This document shows, piece after piece, positions 35,145-38,066 of a DNA stretch of 38,066 nucleotides. Under the pieces are notes generated by a model. It did not search any database. It worked only from the letters and a program-made list of their open reading frames with translations, and was not told the DNA's origin. Origin of the DNA: an uncultured Bacteroidales bacterium (GTDB lineage Bacteria; Bacteroidota; Bacteroidia; Bacteroidales; CAIXZF01); assembly GCA_903923925.1 (NCBI GenBank), contig CAIXZF010000021.1, forward strand, positions 1 through 38,066, in the 5' to 3' direction. Made by a program: the position numbers and the translations under genes. The stretch's first letter is position 1, and each line of letters begins with the position of its first letter.

Positions 35145-37865
35145 CTAAATATGTTTTCGGATTAGGGAAAGTAATTCGGCTTTGATTATGGGTTTTGAAA
35201 TGTAATCATTACAACCGGCAGCTATTGCTTTATCCCTTTCACCAGAAAGGGCAAAGGCAGTTTGTGCTATGATGATTACATCCATATTAAACTTACGGAT
35301 TTGCCGTGCAGCCTCATAACCGTCCAATCCGGGTAATTTAATGTCCATCAGAATAAGATCGAGGTCGGTGTTATTGTTACATACCTCAATAGCCTCTGAA
35401 CCGGTTTTCACATGAAGAATTTCCCTGCTGTACTTTTTAACTATCGCTAATATGAGGAATTGAGAAATCTCATCGTCTTCAACAATTAATATTTTAAGTT
35501 GATTCATCTGAATATTTTTTACCTCACTTTTAACATTATTTGTTATGCTGTTTATTGTCTGTACTCCCGCCGCATAACAAATCGTAAAATAAAACACAGA
35601 ACCTATGCCTTCTTCGCTTTCTACCCATATTTCACCATTGTGCTTTTCAATAAATTCTTTGCATAGGATTAGTCCAAGGCCAGTGCTAGATTCATTCTCA
35701 GTTCCTCTTCTGCTTGTTTGAACATCAATCCGGAATAAATCATCAATCATCTTACGGCTCATTCCGATGCCTGAATCCCTGACAAAGAATTCAACAAAAT
35801 TACCGGGTAAGGACTTCGCCCCGATGCTTATTTCTCCGCCTTTAGGTGTAAATTTCAATGCATTCGATAAAAGATTCCGAATAATCGACCCCAGCATATA
35901 CTTGTCGGCAAGTATTCCCAGTTCTGCCGGGATCTCATTTATTATCCCAATTTCCTTTTTGTTAGCCGAATCTAAGAACAAATGGAAAATTTCAGAAACC
36001 ATTGGTAATACTAAAAAGGGCTCTGGCGTAAAGCTTATGAAGCCCCTTTGCAGACGGGCCCACTCCAGCAGGTTTTCGAGTAAACTGAAGAGATTGGATG
36101 CAGATTGATTCATGCGCTTCGAAAATTCCTGAATTTCATCACCGCTAAAATTCTCTGATTCTTCAACCATCAATTGAGTTAAACCCAAAAATCCATTGAA
36201 AGGACCACGCAAGTCGTGGGCAATGATGGAAAAAAATTTGTCTTTTTCGGCATTTATCTTAATCAACTCCTGGGTTTTATGCTTAATTTCTTCCTCTGCC
36301 TGATGGCGCTCAGTAATATCACGATAATTAAGCAAAACACCGTTGATAAGCGGGTCATTCAAAAGGTTGGCAGCAGCAAGTTCTATAGGCTTATAACTTC
36401 CATCTTTACATGCATACCTGAATTCTATTTTTATCACTGAACTATCGTTCTCCAGTAAACTATAAAAAACTTTTTGAATCCTCTCAAGATCGTCGGGATG
36501 GATTGTTGAAAAACCGCTGGTTCCGAGACGCTCCTGTGGCAGCCATCCGAACCATTTTTCGATGTTCGGGCTTTTATATGTCATTATACCATCGGCACCC
36601 ATAATGCCGATTACGTCTGAAATATTGGAAATCATTGAAGTATATTTGTCATGGCTCCGCTGCAATGCTATCTCCGCCTCCTTTAAGGCAGTAAAATCCT
36701 TTTTGAGTTCTTCCTCCAACTTCATGCGATCTGTAATGTCGTGCAGGCTTGCATGAATGCACAAGAATCCATCATACATAATTGGGATACCCTGTACTTC
36801 AGCTTCTATAATCGTTCCATCAAGTTTTAAGTATTTCAAGTGAATCATCGGTGCGCTGCCACCATCTTTAATTGCCTTGTGTATCCGATCCAGCGCAGTT
36901 TGATAAGAATCCGGATGAATCAGATCCTTGATTGAAGTTCCAACAAGGCAATGCTCTGTTAATACACCAAACATTTTTAAAGCAGCTGGATTGGCATAAA
37001 CAATTTTCAGGTCGCGGTGAACGAGTACAGCATAAGGAGACCACTCAACCAAAGCCTGGTAACGCTGCTCGCTCTGCATTAGTTTTACATGTTTCAGATT
37101 AAAGCTTATATCCACCATAGTCATAAAGCATTGTTCACCATTATTCTGAACGATGCCGGTAAGGTGAACAAATACGGATGAGTTCTCGATCCCGGAAAGT
37201 GTTACTTCGCATGATTTCTCAAATGTACCATTAAATACATCAGTTAAAAATTGACTAAAAATGAGTTTAGTGTCTTCAGAAACACAAAAACCGAATTTGG
37301 AACCTTGTAAGTACAATTGTTTTTTACCAAGTATTTTGGCCCCATGCAGGTTTATCTCTTTAATTTCCCCAAGATTTGAAAGCGTTAAATATCCAACTGG
37401 TGCCAAATCAAAAAGTTCTCGATACTTTACGGTTATTCTTTGTTCGGCAAATTGTGCTTCCAGAAGTTCTGAATTCTGAGTTTTCAGTTCTAACTGGTGT
37501 ATCTCAAGTTCTTGAATTAGTCTCTGCAGTTTGTAATTTACAATTGATAACTCCTCATGATAAGCAATTTCTTCTCTTGCAACGAATAGCTCCACTGCCC
37601 GCCTTGCTTTCTCCTCATTTTGAAAGACCAACTCTTTGTTGGCAAGGATCAGCTCATCGGCCCACTTTGCTTTTTCTTCATTTTGAATGGCCAGCTCTTT
37701 GTTGGCAAGGATCAGCTCATCGGCCCGCTTTGCTTTTTCTTCATATTGATAGGCCAGTTCCTGAATAAGTTCCAGTATTTCGGCATCTGAATGTTTCTTT
37801 AGAAATTCTTCTGCTTTGTGGTGCAGGATTTCTGGCCAGGTTTTTTTTTCGGGGACTTTTTTCAT
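35145..37865 (-). CDS. Hybrid histidine kinase: coiled-coil repeat, three PAS, kinase, receiver
   Basis: The 906-aa protein has no membrane segment and is probably cytosolic. N-terminal residues 42-104 are three copies of a 21-residue coiled-coil repeat (EEKAK-ADELILANKEL type), followed by more coiled coil to about 140. PAS domains lie at about 150-265 (YRELFDLAPVGYLTLS), 270-390 and 410-525. The HisKA motif is FSIIAHDLRGPFNG with H550, the AHDLRGP subtype. A HATPase (DSGIGMS, STGLGLIL) and a C-terminal receiver (about 785-906) with D841 (LILMDIKLPGLDG) follow. The receiver is similar along its length to that of the PocR kinase (for example IAQTAFALSGERDKAI against IAQTAYGLSGDREKSI). The signal and downstream partner are not visible. 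Confidence 0.92.
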   Translation of the reverse strand: MKKVPEKKTWPEILHHKAEEFLKKHSDAEILELIQELAYQYEEKAKRADELILANKELAIQNEEKAKWADELILANKELVFQNEEKARRAVELFVAREEIAYHEELSIVNYKLQRLIQELEIHQLELKTQNSELLEAQFAEQRITVKYRELFDLAPVGYLTLSNLGEIKEINLHGAKILGKKQLYLQGSKFGFCVSEDTKLIFSQFLTDVFNGTFEKSCEVTLSGIENSSVFVHLTGIVQNNGEQCFMTMVDISFNLKHVKLMQSEQRYQALVEWSPYAVLVHRDLKIVYANPAALKMFGVLTEHCLVGTSIKDLIHPDSYQTALDRIHKAIKDGGSAPMIHLKYLKLDGTIIEAEVQGIPIMYDGFLCIHASLHDITDRMKLEEELKKDFTALKEAEIALQRSHDKYTSMISNISDVIGIMGADGIMTYKSPNIEKWFGWLPQERLGTSGFSTIHPDDLERIQKVFYSLLENDSSVIKIEFRYACKDGSYKPIELAAANLLNDPLINGVLLNYRDITERHQAEEEIKHKTQELIKINAEKDKFFSIIAHDLRGPFNGFLGLTQLMVEESENFSGDEIQEFSKRMNQSASNLFSLLENLLEWARLQRGFISFTPEPFLVLPMVSEIFHLFLDSANKKEIGIINEIPAELGILADKYMLGSIIRNLLSNALKFTPKGGEISIGAKSLPGNFVEFFVRDSGIGMSRKMIDDLFRIDVQTSRRGTENESSTGLGLILCKEFIEKHNGEIWVESEEGIGSVFYFTICYAAGVQTINSITNNVKSEVKNIQMNQLKILIVEDDEISQFLILAIVKKYSREILHVKTGSEAIEVCNNNTDLDLILMDIKLPGLDGYEAARQIRKFNMDVIIIAQTAFALSGERDKAIAAGCNDYISKPIIKAELLSLIRKHI
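37554..37742 (-). repeat. 63-bp direct repeat encoding coiled coil
   Basis: Three in-frame copies of 63 bp encode residues 42-62, 63-83 and 84-104 of the kinase. The first two copies are nearly identical in DNA; the third has diverged. Copy-number change would keep the reading frame and lengthen the coiled coil by three heptads. Confidence 0.85.
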
Positions 37866-38066
37866 AAAATAACAATTGCAAAAATGAAATTACGGCCTTG
37901 CCAAGGGTCAGGATTGAACCCAAATTTCAACTCGCGAATTGCAGTTGTAGGTTGGAGGAAGAGGCTATTATATTCGGAATTGGGAGGGGAAAAGTTTGAA
38001 GAGGGAGTGTGAGAGGGAGTGTGAGAGGGAGAACTAGTTTGAGATGGTTTATTTTTTCGGGGGGGG
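37866..38066. other. Non-coding window end with low complexity
   Basis: No gene is visible. A 12-bp unit GAGGGAGTGTGA occurs twice, with a partial third copy, from 38001 to about 38031. The sequence ends in eight G (38059-38066), as often seen at poor-quality contig ends. Confidence 0.5.

Noticed and set aside
37895-37935. Possible tRNA 3' part (a T-loop-like sequence on the minus strand)
   Set aside because: The sequence resembles GGTTCAATCC, but the flanking bases do not form a T-stem and no acceptor, D or anticodon arms are found.
38001-38066. 12-bp repeat and poly-G at the window end as a functional element
   Set aside because: Only about 2.5 copies are present, next to a homopolymer at the very end; an assembly or read-quality artefact is more likely.

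Overview
The window looks like chromosomal DNA from a member of the Bacteroidota that uses the type IX secretion system (T9SS). The evidence is three secreted proteins with type A C-terminal sorting domains, signal peptides ending in Ala-Gln, several Bacteroidota-type promoters (-33 TTG/TTTG and -7 TAnnTTTG), few Shine-Dalgarno sites, and a cluster of mevalonate-pathway genes. I cannot name a genus. No rRNA, tRNA, CRISPR array, transposase or phage gene was recognised. The window ends look like contig ends: low-complexity sequence, and a run of eight G at the last bases.

Layout. 1-440: non-coding, with a 15-bp inverted repeat and about 26 copies of a 7-bp repeat that stops four bases from the mevalonate kinase stop codon. 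441-5865 (minus strand): a compact mevalonate operon read fni, HMG-CoA reductase, a GHMP kinase in the phosphomevalonate kinase position, diphosphomevalonate decarboxylase, mevalonate kinase. 5981-6610 (plus): a DedA membrane protein, divergent from that operon. 6715-13131: two divergent hybrid histidine kinases, one with a 5TM-LYT membrane sensor and one with a PocR domain, five PAS domains and a GAF domain. 13195-15620 (minus): an M28 metallopeptidase lipoprotein translationally coupled to a small secreted protein.

15726-28563 (plus): the accessory core of the window, three tandem paralogous T9SS-exported proteins (1622, 1910 and 692 aa). The first two share an N-terminal lamin-tail domain (LTD) and differ by one 289-residue internal module. 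The third matches only the C-terminal third of the second and has its own signal peptide. 28613-33057 (minus): a protein with a duplicated zinc-ribbon unit, and upstream of it a GAF / receiver / PEP-pyruvate-binding ATP-grasp protein that lacks the phosphohistidine and PEP-binding domains of PEP synthase. 33328-34683 (plus): a glutamate dehydrogenase with highly biased codons and a clear intrinsic terminator. 34756-37865 (minus): a small lipoprotein-like ORF whose signal peptide has no normal start codon, and a third hybrid histidine kinase with a 21-residue coiled-coil repeat and three PAS domains.

How the parts may work together. The mevalonate operon converts HMG-CoA to IPP/DMAPP, and the divergent DedA protein belongs to a family that includes undecaprenyl-phosphate flippases, so both may serve polyprenyl-carrier supply (inference). 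The three hybrid kinases all end in a receiver and none has an adjacent DNA-binding regulator, so their outputs probably lie elsewhere. The ATP-grasp protein has a receiver with all the usual acidic, Ser and Lys positions and could be a phosphorelay-controlled enzyme (inference). The T9SS array and the M28 lipoprotein operon diverge from a shared intergenic region.
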